The translations under genes and the position numbers were made by a program. The notes beneath the pieces are model-generated. The model was not told where the DNA came from, did no database searches, and was given only the letters and a program-made list of their open reading frames with translations. Of a DNA stretch of 64,000 bases, positions 36,157 to 45,719 are shown one piece after another. The number at the start of each line of letters is the position of its first letter. The first letter of the stretch is position 1. Source of the DNA: Nocardia spumae. Lineage in GTDB: Bacteria; Actinomycetota; Actinomycetes; Mycobacteriales; Mycobacteriaceae. The DNA lies in NCBI RefSeq assembly GCF_020733635.1, contig NZ_JAJFZL010000001.1:2976001-3040000 (forward strand), written 5' to 3'.

Positions 36157-37503
36157 ATGCGATCCCGGATTCTTCGGAATGCTTCGGCCGTGTTCGTCGC
36201 TGTTGCGGCGGTGTTGCTGGCCGGTACTCCGGCCTTGGCGGCGCCACCCGTGCGGTCGGCCGCGCTCTCTTCGCTGGATTCCGGCTTCCTGTGGGGTGTG
36301 GCGAGTTCCGGATTCCAGTCCGAAGGCCGCTCGCCCGACAGTAATTGGACGCGGTACATCGCTCGCAACCCCGGATACGAACCACTGCAGAATTCGGTCG
36401 ACTTCGCCGATCGCTACGAGTCCGACATCCGGCTGGCCGCCGATATGGGCATGCGGGTATTCCGGGTCGGCATCGAATGGGCTCGGCTGCAGCCCGCGCC
36501 CGGGGTGTGGGACGAGAACGCCTTTCGCTTCTACGATTCGGTCGTCGACACCATCGTGCGGGCCGGGATGCGGCCGATGATCACCTTGGACCACTGGGTG
36601 TACCCGGGCTGGGAGGCGGACCGGGGCGGGTGGCGCAATCCGGGAATGGTCGGTGACTGGCTGGCCAATATGCGTGCTGTCGTCGATCGCTACGCGTCGC
36701 GAAATCCGCTGTGGGTCACCGTGAACGAGCCCGTCGCCTACATTCAGAACGAGGTCCGTGAGGCGGGCGCCGACGCGGGCGGGATGCTGAACGGGGTCGT
36801 CGATGCCCACAACACCATCTACGACTACATTCACCAGCGGCAGCCCGGCGCCCAGGTGACCGCCAACGTCGGATATGTCGCGGGTGCGGAGGACCAGGTC
36901 AACGGTGAGTTGATCGATCGGATCGCGGCCCGGCTCGACTATGTGGGTGTGGACTACTACTTCGGCTTCGACCCGGCGCAGTCGCTGTACAGCGCGATCG
37001 GACGGGCCACCGGATCGTCGCTGCCGAACCTGCCGGGCCCCCGCCTGTGGGAGATGCCACTGCGTCCCGAGGGTATCTACTATGCGCTGCAGCGCTATTC
37101 ACGCCGTCTTCCCGGCAAGCCGCTGTACATCGTGGAGAACGGCATGCCCACCGAGAACGGTCTGCCGCGCGGGGACGGCTATACCCGCAGCGACCACCTC
37201 CGCGACACCGTGTACTGGCTGCAGCGCGCGAAGGCCGACGGTATGAACGTGATGGGGTACAACTACTGGAGCCTCACCGACAATTACGAATGGGGCAGCT
37301 ACACACCACGATTCGGGCTCTTCACCGTCGACGTGCGCACCGATCCGTCGCTCACTCGCCGCCCCACCGACGCGGTGGGCACCTACTCACAGATCGTCGC
37401 CGCGGGCGGTGTGCCCGGCGGCTACCGGCCCACTCGTGCCCCGTCGCTCTGCATCTTCGTCGATCCACCGGCCAGCTGCCTCAGTCCCGTCGCGGGGTCG
37501 TAG
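36157..37503 (+). CDS. Secreted glycoside hydrolase family 1 (beta-glucosidase-like)
   Basis: The product is 448 aa from ATG 36157. An N-terminal signal peptide (ILRNASAVFVAVAAVLLA) ends near ALAAPP. The GH1 barrel has acid/base E191 in TVNEP and nucleophile E327 in IVENG, with the N-terminal FLWGVASSGFQSEG and the later NYWSLTDNYEWGSYTPRFGLF typical of the family. It would release sugar from beta-glycosides outside the cell. Substrate specificity cannot be judged, and no sugar transporter is adjacent. The C-terminus has two Cys (LCIF, SCLS) that may form a disulfide. Confidence 0.9.
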   Translation: MRSRILRNASAVFVAVAAVLLAGTPALAAPPVRSAALSSLDSGFLWGVASSGFQSEGRSPDSNWTRYIARNPGYEPLQNSVDFADRYESDIRLAADMGMRVFRVGIEWARLQPAPGVWDENAFRFYDSVVDTIVRAGMRPMITLDHWVYPGWEADRGGWRNPGMVGDWLANMRAVVDRYASRNPLWVTVNEPVAYIQNEVREAGADAGGMLNGVVDAHNTIYDYIHQRQPGAQVTANVGYVAGAEDQVNGELIDRIAARLDYVGVDYYFGFDPAQSLYSAIGRATGSSLPNLPGPRLWEMPLRPEGIYYALQRYSRRLPGKPLYIVENGMPTENGLPRGDGYTRSDHLRDTVYWLQRAKADGMNVMGYNYWSLTDNYEWGSYTPRFGLFTVDVRTDPSLTRRPTDAVGTYSQIVAAGGVPGGYRPTRAPSLCIFVDPPASCLSPVAGS

Positions 37504-37581
37504 CCACCGACTTCCTCACTGCCCGTGCGTCGTCGGGGCTGCCGCGATTCGGTTGGTGCGGCAACCGCCCGGTTCGCGAGC

Positions 37582-38199
37582 TCAGGCCTGTCGAGGTCGT
37601 TCACTCCTTTCCGGCCCGGCGTGCGGCCGCTCGGCCCGCACGTGTGCCCGGACCCCGTGCAGGCCGAACAGGATGAGCAGTTCGACCGCGCCACCGTCGG
37701 CGCTGCCCAGCCAGTGTGGCGTAGAGGTATCGAACTCGGCGGCCTCACCGGGTGGCAGGGTCAGGTCGCGATCGCCGAGTACCAGCCGCAGGTGACCGTT
37801 GAGCACGTACAACCATTCGAAACCGTCGTGAATCTGCGGCGTCGGTTCGAGCGGTTCCGGCCGGGCGGGAATCAGCATCTTGAACGCCTGGACCCCGCCC
37901 GGCCGCCGCGAGAGTGGCACGAACACCATGCCGGCCCGCCGGATCGGCTTCAGGTGAATGCGGGGGTCGCCGGTGCGCGGGGCCCCGACGAGATCGTCGA
38001 GCGGAACGTCGTAGGTGCGGGCCAGCGGTAACAGTAGTTCCAGGGTTGCCCGGCGCTGCCCGCTCTCCAGGCGGGACAGCGTGCTCTCCGACACCCCGGT
38101 GAGTGTGGCGACATCGGCGAGGGTGATCCCGCGGGCGCGGCGCAGCGCGCGCAGCCTCGGCCCCACGGCGTCGAGTACATCTCCGGTTTCGGGGTCCAT
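37582..38199 (-). CDS. XRE-cupin transcriptional regulator
   Basis: The product is 205 aa from ATG 38199. The N-terminal Cro/CI-type helix-turn-helix is LRALRRARGITLADVATLTG then VSESTLSRLESGQRRATLE. The C-terminal cupin contains IHDGFEWLYVLNGHLRLVLG and LPPGEAAEFDTSTPHWLG, with potential metal-binding His/Glu. Such proteins repress small metabolic or stress operons in response to a ligand. It is divergent from the DinB gene with only 86 bases between them, so that gene is the likely target. Confidence 0.88.
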   Translation of the reverse strand: MDPETGDVLDAVGPRLRALRRARGITLADVATLTGVSESTLSRLESGQRRATLELLLPLARTYDVPLDDLVGAPRTGDPRIHLKPIRRAGMVFVPLSRRPGGVQAFKMLIPARPEPLEPTPQIHDGFEWLYVLNGHLRLVLGDRDLTLPPGEAAEFDTSTPHWLGSADGGAVELLILFGLHGVRAHVRAERPHAGPERSERPRQA

Positions 38200-38285
38200 G
38201 GGCCCATCTTGCCGGAACCGCAAGATCGCGTGCCGGATCGTGGTGGGCCCGGTGAGACTGAGCGCATCCGACCGAAGGAGTTCTC

Positions 38286-38786
38286 GTGCCCACCACCACG
38301 CGCCGCACCCGCCGCCGGGATACCCCGCCGCCGCGGACCGGAAGTGACGAGGTCGAGGTTCTGCGCGGATTTCTCGACTATCTCCGCACCTCGATCGCCG
38401 CGAAGGTCGAGGGTGCACCCGAACCCGGGGTGCGCGCGGCGGCGGTGCCGTCGGGTACGAACCTGCTCGGCCTGCTCGAGCATCTGACCGTCGTCGAGCG
38501 CTCGATCTTCTTGGGGGACACCGTGTCCGACTGGCAGGCGACATTCCACGTCCCGCCGGCGGACCGCGTATCCGACGTGGTCGCCCGCTACCGGGCCGCG
38601 GTCGAGCGTTCGAACGAAATACTCGACGGCTGTACCGATCTCGGTGCGCCGATGCCCCGGCCGCGGCGGCTTCGCTCTGCCCCGAGCGTCCGCTGGGCGC
38701 TCACCCACATGATCGAGGAGACCGGCCGGCACGCGGGCCACGCCGACATCCTTCGCGAACTGATCGACGGCGCCACCGGCCGCTGA
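38286..38786 (+). CDS. DinB/DUF664-family protein
   Basis: The product is 166 aa from GTG 38286 after GAAGGAG. It is a four-helix DinB-like protein with the usual metal-ligand histidines in LLEHLTVVERS and HMIEETGRHAGHADILREL. In actinobacteria many such proteins are mycothiol- or bacillithiol-dependent transferases, which fits a small thiol-linked detoxification role here. The Arg/Pro-rich first 20 residues look disordered. Divergent from the XRE-cupin regulator. Confidence 0.85.
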   Translation: MPTTTRRTRRRDTPPPRTGSDEVEVLRGFLDYLRTSIAAKVEGAPEPGVRAAAVPSGTNLLGLLEHLTVVERSIFLGDTVSDWQATFHVPPADRVSDVVARYRAAVERSNEILDGCTDLGAPMPRPRRLRSAPSVRWALTHMIEETGRHAGHADILRELIDGATGR

Positions 38787-38807
38787 CTTCCTCCAGGACA
38801 GGACCCC

Positions 38808-39812
38808 ATGATCACCGCAATCCGACCGCGGCCCACACGCGCGATGGCCATCCTCGCACTCGCGATCCTGCTCACCACAGGGACCGCGGCCTGCTCCACG
38901 ACCACCCCCGCCGTTGCCCCCTATGCCGGCGTGACGCACGGCGACGCCGCGTTCGAGAACACTTTCCGGCACGAGTTCGCCGAGGTGGGCGGCGTCCGTA
39001 TGCACTATGTGACCGGCGGCAGCGGTAGCCCGGTGGTACTGATCCACGGCTGGCCGCAGACATGGTACGGCTGGTGGAAGATCATGCCCGCCCTGGCCGA
39101 GCAGCACACCGTCTACGCCATCGACCTGCCCGGACTGGGCGACAGCACCGGCACACCGACCGGCTACGACAAGGCCACTTTGGCGCGGTACGTGCACACA
39201 TTGATCGCCGAACGGCTCGGCGTGCGCGACGCCCGGGTCGTCGGCCACGACTTCGGCGCGGCCGTCGCGTTCGAATACGCCGCCCAGTTCCCCGCCGATA
39301 CCGCCCGCCTGGGCTACCTGGACCTGCCGCTGCCCGGGCCCGCGATCGACGCGTCGGCCTATCGAACGATGAGCTGGCATATCGCCTTCCACTCCCAGCG
39401 CGCCATCCCCGAAACGGTCGTCGGTGATCATGTCCGCGAGTACCTGGCCCTGTTCTATCCGCAGGTGTCCTTCGGTGGCACGGCATTCGGCGGCACCTCC
39501 GATCGCTCGCCGTTCACCGACGCCGACATCGACGAATTCGCGCGCACCTATCGCAGGCCCGCGGCGCTGTCGGGAGGCTTCGAGCTCTACCGCGCCCTCG
39601 ACGAGGATGTCCGGGATACCGCCGCAGCGGCGCCGACACATGTGCCGACCCTGCTCATGACCGCCCAGGGACAGCTCGAGGCGGTCCGGGCCACGATCTC
39701 CCCGCGCATCACCGATATCGTGCGTGCGGTCGATGTCCCGCATGCGGGGCACTGGCTCGTCGAGGAGAACCCCGAGTTCGTCACGGCCGAACTGCAGCGC
39801 TTCCTGACGTGA
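38808..39812 (+). CDS. Exported epoxide-hydrolase/dehalogenase-like alpha/beta hydrolase
   Basis: The product is 334 aa from ATG 38808, 22 bases after the DinB gene. A hydrophobic signal (MAILALAILLTTGTAACS) ends at a Cys, so it is a possible lipoprotein although the -3 residue is not ideal. The hydrolase domain has HGWPQTWYGWW (oxyanion HGxP), VGHDFGAAVAFEYA with Asp nucleophile, and catalytic His in VPHAGHWLVEE. This is the epoxide hydrolase/haloalkane dehalogenase type. It probably acts at the cell envelope on xenobiotic or lipid epoxides. Confidence 0.85.
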   Translation: MITAIRPRPTRAMAILALAILLTTGTAACSTTTPAVAPYAGVTHGDAAFENTFRHEFAEVGGVRMHYVTGGSGSPVVLIHGWPQTWYGWWKIMPALAEQHTVYAIDLPGLGDSTGTPTGYDKATLARYVHTLIAERLGVRDARVVGHDFGAAVAFEYAAQFPADTARLGYLDLPLPGPAIDASAYRTMSWHIAFHSQRAIPETVVGDHVREYLALFYPQVSFGGTAFGGTSDRSPFTDADIDEFARTYRRPAALSGGFELYRALDEDVRDTAAAAPTHVPTLLMTAQGQLEAVRATISPRITDIVRAVDVPHAGHWLVEENPEFVTAELQRFLT

Positions 39813-40073
39813 GGGCTCGCCCGGATCACGAGCGGAGCGGCCGGTACGGGCGGGCGACGGCATTTCGCTCGACGTGTGCGATACCGTGGCCACATCGGTG
39901 CTTCCGACCTCTTCGCTCGGATCGGGGCGCTCTGGTGGCCTGCTCCGGTTCCGGTACTCGGCGCTGTGGATGGCCGAGGCGGCAGGGATGTCGCCGATAC
40001 GCCGCCGTCTCGCGGGGCGGCGGTGTGCGATGCCCGGACCGAACCGATACCGGCGACGAAGGGACCGACCGAT

Positions 40074-41036
40074 ATGCCGGCGACGAATTCCACCACCTCA
40101 TGGCCGCAGTTGCGAGTGGCGGACTGGACGGATACGCGCGAGACCCTGCACATGTGGACGCAGATCGTCGGCAAGATCCGGCTGGCCCACGCTCCCTTGC
40201 TGAATCACTGGTGGCAGGTGACCCTCTATGTCAGCCCGCGCGGGCTGACGACCTCGGCGATCCCGTACGGTGATCGGCTCTTCGATATCGAATTCGACTT
40301 CCTCGCACACCGATTGGTGATCCGGGCCGACACCGGCGACACTCGCACCGTGGCGCTCGCGCCGAAATCTGTCGCGCAGTTCTATGCCGAAACCACCTAC
40401 GCCCTCGATGAACTCGGGCTCGAGACACGGATTCAGGGCCGCCCCAACGAAGTCGAGCCGTCGATTCCCTTCGCCGAGGACACCGTGCACGCCTCCTACG
40501 ATCCGGACGCCGCGCACACGTTCTGGCGCCAGCTGGTGCACGCCGATCGCCTGCTCAACGAGTTCCGGTCCGGCTTCACCGGTAAGTCCAGCCCGGTGCA
40601 TTTCTACTGGGGCGCAATGGATCTGGCCTGCACTCGTTTCTCGGGACGGACCGCGCCCGAACACGGTGGCGGTGCGCCGCACTGCGCGGATTGGGTGATG
40701 GTGGAGGGCTATTCCCACGAACTCAGCAGCTGCGGATTCTGGCCGGGCGGCGGGGAGGAAGGCGCGTTCTACGCCTACTCGTATCCCGAACCCGACGGCT
40801 ACCGCGAACGTCGCCTGCAGGTGCCCGGCGCGAGGTACGCCGCGGACCTGGGAGAGTTCATCCTGCCCTACGAAACCGTGCGCGCGGCCAACGACGCGAA
40901 CGCGATGGTCGCCCAGTTCCTCCGTGAAACATACGCGGTCGCAGCCGAACTCGGACAGTGGCAGCGCAACGCTCTGGAATGCGATCCTGAGCGATGGGCA
41001 GGGAAACGCGCCGCCGCACCCTGGTCCCTGGGTTGA
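40074..41036 (+). CDS. DUF5996 family protein
   Basis: The product is 320 aa from ATG 40074 behind GAAGGGA. An upstream open stretch from 39876 is not credible as coding. It matches the DUF5996 pattern: WPQLRVADWTDTRETLHMWT, VGKIRLAHAPLLNHWWQVTL, FIDFLAHRL-like FDIEFDFLAHRLVI, and PVHFYWGAMDLACTRFSGR. Conserved Trp and His residues suggest an enzyme or ligand binder, but no function is known. It is an isolated gene. The 261 bases before it (39813-40073) show no other feature. Confidence 0.85.
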   Translation: MPATNSTTSWPQLRVADWTDTRETLHMWTQIVGKIRLAHAPLLNHWWQVTLYVSPRGLTTSAIPYGDRLFDIEFDFLAHRLVIRADTGDTRTVALAPKSVAQFYAETTYALDELGLETRIQGRPNEVEPSIPFAEDTVHASYDPDAAHTFWRQLVHADRLLNEFRSGFTGKSSPVHFYWGAMDLACTRFSGRTAPEHGGGAPHCADWVMVEGYSHELSSCGFWPGGGEEGAFYAYSYPEPDGYRERRLQVPGARYAADLGEFILPYETVRAANDANAMVAQFLRETYAVAAELGQWQRNALECDPERWAGKRAAAPWSLG

Positions 41037-41055
41037 CGAACGCGAACCAACCTAT

Positions 41056-41073
41056 TGAACGTCCCGTCGTTCA
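41056..41073 (+). promoter_or_regulatory. Inverted repeat TGAACG-N6-CGTTCA upstream of the permease
   Basis: Perfect 6-base arms lie 49 bases before ATG 41122, followed by an AT-rich patch (ACATTATCTGACGATATAT) that could contain the -10 region. A candidate repressor site for the permease/dehydrogenase operon; no regulator is adjacent. Confidence 0.45.
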
Positions 41074-41121
41074 GCGGTACATTATCTGACGATATATGGC
41101 GTGCTGCGGGAGGGGGCGACA

Positions 41122-42582
41122 ATGGCGGCGATCCGGCCTTCGGTGACCTCCTCGGAAATGTTCGCCGCCGAGGACGTCGGCTACCACAAGTCGCTGCGCC
41201 CGCGTCAGTTGCAGATGATCGCCATCGGCGGCGCCATCGGCACCGGACTGTTTCTCGGGTCGGGCGGTCGGCTGCACGCCGCCGGGCCGGGGTTGTTCCT
41301 GGTCTACGGCGTGTGCGGGATCTTCGTCTTCTTCATCCTGCGGGCCCTCGGTGAGCTCGTGCTACATCGACCGTCCTCGGGCTCGTTCGTGTCCTACGCG
41401 CGCGAGTTCTACGGGGAGAAGCTGGCTTTCGGCGTCGGGTGGATGTACTTCTTCCACTGGTGCATGAGCGGCATCGTCGACATCACCGCGATCGCGACGT
41501 ATGTGCACTACTGGCATGCGTTCCGGGTGATTCCGCAGTGGACCATCGCGTTGATCGCGTTGGGGATCGTGGTCTCGATCAATCTGGTGTCGGTGAAATG
41601 GTTCGGCGAGATGGAGTTCTGGGCGGCGTTGATCAAGGTCGCGGCCCTGGTGATCTTCCTGGTCGTCGGCACTGTCTTCCTCGGCGGCCGGTTCGCCCTC
41701 GACGGGCAGGCGACGGGTATCGGTGTGATCGCCGGCCACGGCGGCCTGTTCCCGGCCGGGCTGCTGCCGCTGGTGACCGTGACCACCGGCGTCGTCTTCG
41801 CCTACTCCGCCGTGGAATTGGTCGGCACGGCGGCCGGGGAGACCGACCACCCCGCGAAGATCATGCCGCGCGCGATCAATTCGGTCATCGCCAGAATCGC
41901 GGTGTTCTACGTCGGTTCGCTGGTTCTGCTGGGACTGTTGCTGCCGTACACGGCTTTCGCGCCGGGTGTCAGCCCGTTCGTGACGTTCTTCTCGAAACTC
42001 GGTGTCGGAGGCGCTGATTCGGTGATGAACCTGGTCGTTCTGACCGCCGCGTTCTCGAGTCTGAACGCCGGGTTGTACTCGACCGGCCGCATCCTGCGGT
42101 CGATGTCGGCGAACGGCAGCGCACCGGCGGCGGCCGCTCGGATGTCGCGCGGCGGCGTGCCCTACGTCGGTATCCTCGCGACCGGGACGATCGCGTTGCT
42201 CGGTGTCGGGGTGAACGCCGTGGTCCCGAACAAGGCGTACGAGATCGTGCTGAACATGTCGGCGATCGGCGTCCTGTCGGCGTGGGCGGCCATCGTGCTG
42301 TGCCAGCTGCGGTTGTGGCAGCGGTGGCGGCAGGGGCTGCTCGAACGCCCGTCGTTCCGGCTGTTCGGCGCGCCGTACACGAGCATCGCCACGCTGGTGT
42401 TCCTCGCCGCCGTCGTCGTGCTGATGGCGTGCAGCGACGACGAGATCCAGCGCGGCGCGGTGATCGCCGCGGTGGTGATCATGGGCCCGGTCCTGGTCGG
42501 TGGATGGTTCCTCGCACGCGGCCGGGTCCTGCGCATCGCGGCCGAACGCGCCGTCGGCGGCGACGGATCCGGGAAGGAGTAG
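41122..42582 (+). CDS. Amino-acid permease (APC superfamily, AnsP/GabP-like)
   Basis: The product is 486 aa from ATG 41122 after [31 protein letters not shown] is the amino-acid/proton symporter signature in TM1. It is followed by about 11 further helices, including [18 protein letters not shown] and [19 protein letters not shown], both close to asparagine/GABA permeases. It would import an amino acid or related compound. The stop is 7 bases before the GTG of the FAD-linked dehydrogenase, which suggests import and oxidation of one substrate class. Confidence 0.87.
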   Translation: MAAIRPSVTSSEMFAAEDVGYHKSLRPRQLQMIAIGGAIGTGLFLGSGGRLHAAGPGLFLVYGVCGIFVFFILRALGELVLHRPSSGSFVSYAREFYGEKLAFGVGWMYFFHWCMSGIVDITAIATYVHYWHAFRVIPQWTIALIALGIVVSINLVSVKWFGEMEFWAALIKVAALVIFLVVGTVFLGGRFALDGQATGIGVIAGHGGLFPAGLLPLVTVTTGVVFAYSAVELVGTAAGETDHPAKIMPRAINSVIARIAVFYVGSLVLLGLLLPYTAFAPGVSPFVTFFSKLGVGGADSVMNLVVLTAAFSSLNAGLYSTGRILRSMSANGSAPAAAARMSRGGVPYVGILATGTIALLGVGVNAVVPNKAYEIVLNMSAIGVLSAWAAIVLCQLRLWQRWRQGLLERPSFRLFGAPYTSIATLVFLAAVVVLMACSDDEIQRGAVIAAVVIMGPVLVGGWFLARGRVLRIAAERAVGGDGSGKE

Positions 42583-42589
42583 TCCGGCA

Positions 42590-43957
42590 GTGGGCTCAGA
42601 TGTCGTCTCCGAACTCACCGACATCGTCGGTGCGGCACATGTTCTCACCGAATCCGATGTGACGGCGCAGTACGTCGCCGACTGGACGGGGCGCTGGCGC
42701 GGCGCCACCAGCGCGGTGGTGCGGCCCGCCGACACCGGTGAGGTGGCCCGGGTGATCGCGGCGTGCAATCGAGCGGGCGTGGGCGTGGTGCCGCAGGGTG
42801 GCAACACCGGACTGGTGGGCGGCTCGGTCCCGATGCACGACGAGGTCGTGCTGAGCCTGGTGCGCCTGAACGGGATCGACGGCGTGGACCCGATCGGTCA
42901 CACCCTGGCCGCCGGCGCCGGTGTCACCGTCGCGCGGGCTCAGTCCGCGGCGCGCGAGGCCGGCCTGACCTTCGGCATCGACCTCGCCTCACGCGATTCG
43001 GCCACCCTGGGCGGGATCGTGGCGACCAACGCGGGTGGCGTCCGGATGATCAAATACGGCGACACCCGGGCGCAACTGCTCGGCATCGAAGCGGTCATGC
43101 CCGACGGCAGCGTGCTCACCCGGTGGAAGAGCTTCCGCAAGGACAATGTGGGCTATCACCTGCCGAGCCTGCTCGCCGGATCCGAGGGGACGCTCGGCGT
43201 CGTCACCAAGGTATTGATGAAACTTCATGTGCCGCCGTCACAGACGCACTGCGCACTGCTCGGCATCCCGACGGTCGGCGCCGCGCCACGTCTGGTCGAT
43301 TCGTTGCGGCGCACCGGCCTGACCATCGAGGCCGCCGAATTCATGACCGACGCGGGCGTGACTCTGGTCGGCCGGCATCGTGGGCTGCGGCGTCCGCTGA
43401 GCACCGATGTGCCGTACTACCTGCTGGTCGAGGTATCCGGACCCCCGGACAGTGAGGCGCTGCTGCTGCGAACACTGGAACTGGCAGGCGATCTCGTGGT
43501 CGACGCCACCGTCGAGCGCGATCGCGCGGCGCGGTTGTGGAGTTACCGCGAAGCGCATACCGAATCCGTCAACGCCGCCTCCTCGACGCCCCCGGTCAAA
43601 CTGGACATCACCACACCGCTGGCCGCGGTGGAGCCCTTCGTCGACGCGCTGACCCGCACCGTCACCGCGGAATTCCCGGATGCGAGGGTGATTCTGTTCG
43701 GCCATATCGCCGACGGCAACGTGCATGTCAACCTGTTGGATGTCGAACCGCAGCAGGCCCAGCGGATCACCGGGCGGGTCTTCGAGCTGGTTGCGGAATA
43801 CGACGGGAGTATCAGCGCCGAGCACGGCATCGGCCGATCGAAGGCGTCCTGGATACACCTGGCTCGTTCGGCGGTCGACATCGAAGTGATGAAAGCGATC
43901 CGCAACGGGATCGACCCCGCACTGACCCTCAATCCACACATCCTGCCCGCGAGATAG
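42590..43957 (+). CDS. FAD-linked 2-hydroxyacid dehydrogenase (D-lactate/D-2-hydroxyglutarate type)
   Basis: The product is 455 aa from GTG 42590, 7 bases after the permease stop. The FAD-binding type 4 domain reads VVPQGGNTGLVGGSV and LASRDSATLGGIVATNAGG. The C-terminal domain has ILFGHIADGNVHVNLLD and DGSISAEHGIGRSKASWIHL, which hold the conserved His and Glu of the GlcD/DLD family. Such enzymes oxidise D-2-hydroxyacids and pass electrons to quinone or an electron-transfer flavoprotein. Together with the permease it may use an imported acid. Confidence 0.87.
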   Translation: MGSDVVSELTDIVGAAHVLTESDVTAQYVADWTGRWRGATSAVVRPADTGEVARVIAACNRAGVGVVPQGGNTGLVGGSVPMHDEVVLSLVRLNGIDGVDPIGHTLAAGAGVTVARAQSAAREAGLTFGIDLASRDSATLGGIVATNAGGVRMIKYGDTRAQLLGIEAVMPDGSVLTRWKSFRKDNVGYHLPSLLAGSEGTLGVVTKVLMKLHVPPSQTHCALLGIPTVGAAPRLVDSLRRTGLTIEAAEFMTDAGVTLVGRHRGLRRPLSTDVPYYLLVEVSGPPDSEALLLRTLELAGDLVVDATVERDRAARLWSYREAHTESVNAASSTPPVKLDITTPLAAVEPFVDALTRTVTAEFPDARVILFGHIADGNVHVNLLDVEPQQAQRITGRVFELVAEYDGSISAEHGIGRSKASWIHLARSAVDIEVMKAIRNGIDPALTLNPHILPAR

Positions 43958-44043
43958 GCGCTCCCGTGGTCGATCCCGCGCACGTGTGAGAAGCGGTCGC
44001 AGTGGTTAACTCCTCCTACGGGGACAGCGGAGAGGAGCGGATT

Positions 44044-44883
44044 GTGGCCGACAGCGGCGGTGCGGTGGATCTCGGGCAGGATCGGGCGCACAGTGCGCGC
44101 ATCTACGATTACTACCTCGGCGGGCGTGACAATTACGAGGCCGACCGGATGGCCGCGGCGGCGATCGAGCAGGCCATTCCTTCCGTAAGGGCGGTGGCCC
44201 GCGGCAATCGGGCGTTCATGGTGCGCGCGGTCCGCCATTTGAGCGCCGATCTCGGTGTACGCCAGTTCCTCGACATCGGCACCGGGATTCCGACCGAGCC
44301 GAATCTGCATCAGGTCGCGCAGGACGCGGCGCCGGACGCGCGGGTAGTGTACGTGGACAACGACCCGATCGTGCTGGCCCACGCGCGGGCGCTGCTGACC
44401 GGTACGCAGGAGGGCGTTACCCGATACGTCGAGGCGGACGTGAACGAGCCGGAGCGGATTCTCGCCGCGCCGGAAGTGGAACAGACGCTGGACTTCTCGA
44501 GCCCGGTGGCGCTGAGCCTGGTCGCACTGTGTCACTTCATTCCCGGCGATCGGGTGTACGACATCATCGATACGCTGCTCGCGCCGCTGGCCGCCGGGTC
44601 GTTCCTGGTGATGACGCATCTGAGCCCCGACTTCGATCCGGACATGGTCGAGGGCACGGTGGCCGCTTATCAGCAGAGCGGCATAGCGATGGAAGCTCGT
44701 TCCTACGAGCGGATTTCGCGATTCTTCCGAGGGCTGGAGGTGATCGAGCCCGGCGTCGTGGCGATCGACAGCTGGCACCCGGGCGGTATCGCACCGGCTC
44801 TGCCCGCCGGTGTCAGCGCGCTCGACACCGGCGCGACCGCACCGCCTGCCGCCGGATACGCCGCGATAGGCCGTAAACCCTAG
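44044..44883 (+). CDS. DUF574-type SAM-dependent methyltransferase
   Basis: The start is taken at GTG 44044, 7 bases after AGAGGAG; GTG 44002 would add 14 residues. About 279 aa. It has the actinobacterial S-adenosyl methyltransferase pattern: SARIYDYYLGGRDNYEADR at the N-terminus, QFLDIGTGIPTEPNLHQVA as SAM loop, VVYVDNDPIVLAHARALL and SLVALCHFIPGD. This family is much expanded in Streptomyces and Nocardia, and its substrates are unknown. It stands between the hydroxyacid dehydrogenase and a GNAT gene. Confidence 0.9.
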   Translation: MADSGGAVDLGQDRAHSARIYDYYLGGRDNYEADRMAAAAIEQAIPSVRAVARGNRAFMVRAVRHLSADLGVRQFLDIGTGIPTEPNLHQVAQDAAPDARVVYVDNDPIVLAHARALLTGTQEGVTRYVEADVNEPERILAAPEVEQTLDFSSPVALSLVALCHFIPGDRVYDIIDTLLAPLAAGSFLVMTHLSPDFDPDMVEGTVAAYQQSGIAMEARSYERISRFFRGLEVIEPGVVAIDSWHPGGIAPALPAGVSALDTGATAPPAAGYAAIGRKP

Positions 44884-44963
44884 CCGCCGATGACCTGCCG
44901 CCGAGGGATCCGTCCGGCGAATATCGGTTGCACCCGGGATCGGGGACCGGGAACGATCGGGTC

Positions 44964-45488
44964 GTGATCGAAGAATGCGACAATTCCGGCCCGGTCGACC
45001 CGGCGAGCGATGTGGTGACAGATCGGCTCGTGCTGCGCTGCTGGACCGGCGCGGAGGTCGAGGCGGTGCTCACCGCGCGGCGATTCCCGGATTGGGCCGA
45101 TGACTTTCCGGCGGAGGGAGATCGGGTCGTCGCGGGCCTGATTCCGCAGCTGGACCCGGTCGCCCGGCACGGCCATCGGGTGGTGGTCGAACGGGCCACC
45201 GGGCTGATCGCCGGATCCCTCGGCTGGTTCTGGCCGCCGAGCGACGGTGCGCTCGAGATCGGATATGGGATCGTGCCCTCGCGGCGCGGTCGCGGTTACG
45301 CACCCGAGGCGGTGCGGGGGCTGACCGAGTTCGCCTTCACCGCAACGGAAGTCGACGCCGTGATCGCGAAGGTGGAGCCGTCGAATCCGGCATCGGTGCG
45401 GGTGCTGGAGAAGTCCGGATTCGGGCATCGGATCGAGCTTCCGGGCGAGAACCTGTGGCAGCTGGGTGTGACTCGCGCCGAGAGGTGA
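44964..45488 (+). CDS. GNAT-family (RimJ/RimL-like) acetyltransferase
   Basis: About 174 aa from GTG 44964; an ATG at 44928 would extend it. VTDRLVLRCWTGAEVEAVL is the typical N-terminus of RimJ/RimL-type N-acetyltransferases, with LEIGYGIVPSRRGRGYAPEA as acetyl-CoA loop and VEPSNPASVRVLEKSGF near the end. It would acetylate an amine, perhaps on a protein N-terminus, a metabolite or a drug. Not clearly in an operon. Confidence 0.82.
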   Translation: MIEECDNSGPVDPASDVVTDRLVLRCWTGAEVEAVLTARRFPDWADDFPAEGDRVVAGLIPQLDPVARHGHRVVVERATGLIAGSLGWFWPPSDGALEIGYGIVPSRRGRGYAPEAVRGLTEFAFTATEVDAVIAKVEPSNPASVRVLEKSGFGHRIELPGENLWQLGVTRAER

Positions 45489-45719
45489 GACGACGCTGGA
45501 TGAGTCCGGCATGCGATCCGGGCGGTGATGCTCGCTGCCAACGATCGGCGGCGTCGCGGCGCGCCCCATGGTGGCGGACCGAGACGACCGGGCGCCGCGC
45601 GATCAGCCGCCGCGGTTCGCCCGCGGAACGGCCCGACTACCCGAACAGCGATAATGGGTCCGCCGGGACGCTCGCCGAGGTGAGGGTGCCGGACGAATCC
45701 GAGAGAAGTCGAAATCGAC

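Noticed and set aside
39876..40073. 66-codon upstream extension of the DUF5996 gene
   Set aside because: No similarity to the family; ATG 40074 has a good ribosome site (GAAGGGA) and starts right before the conserved WPQLR block.
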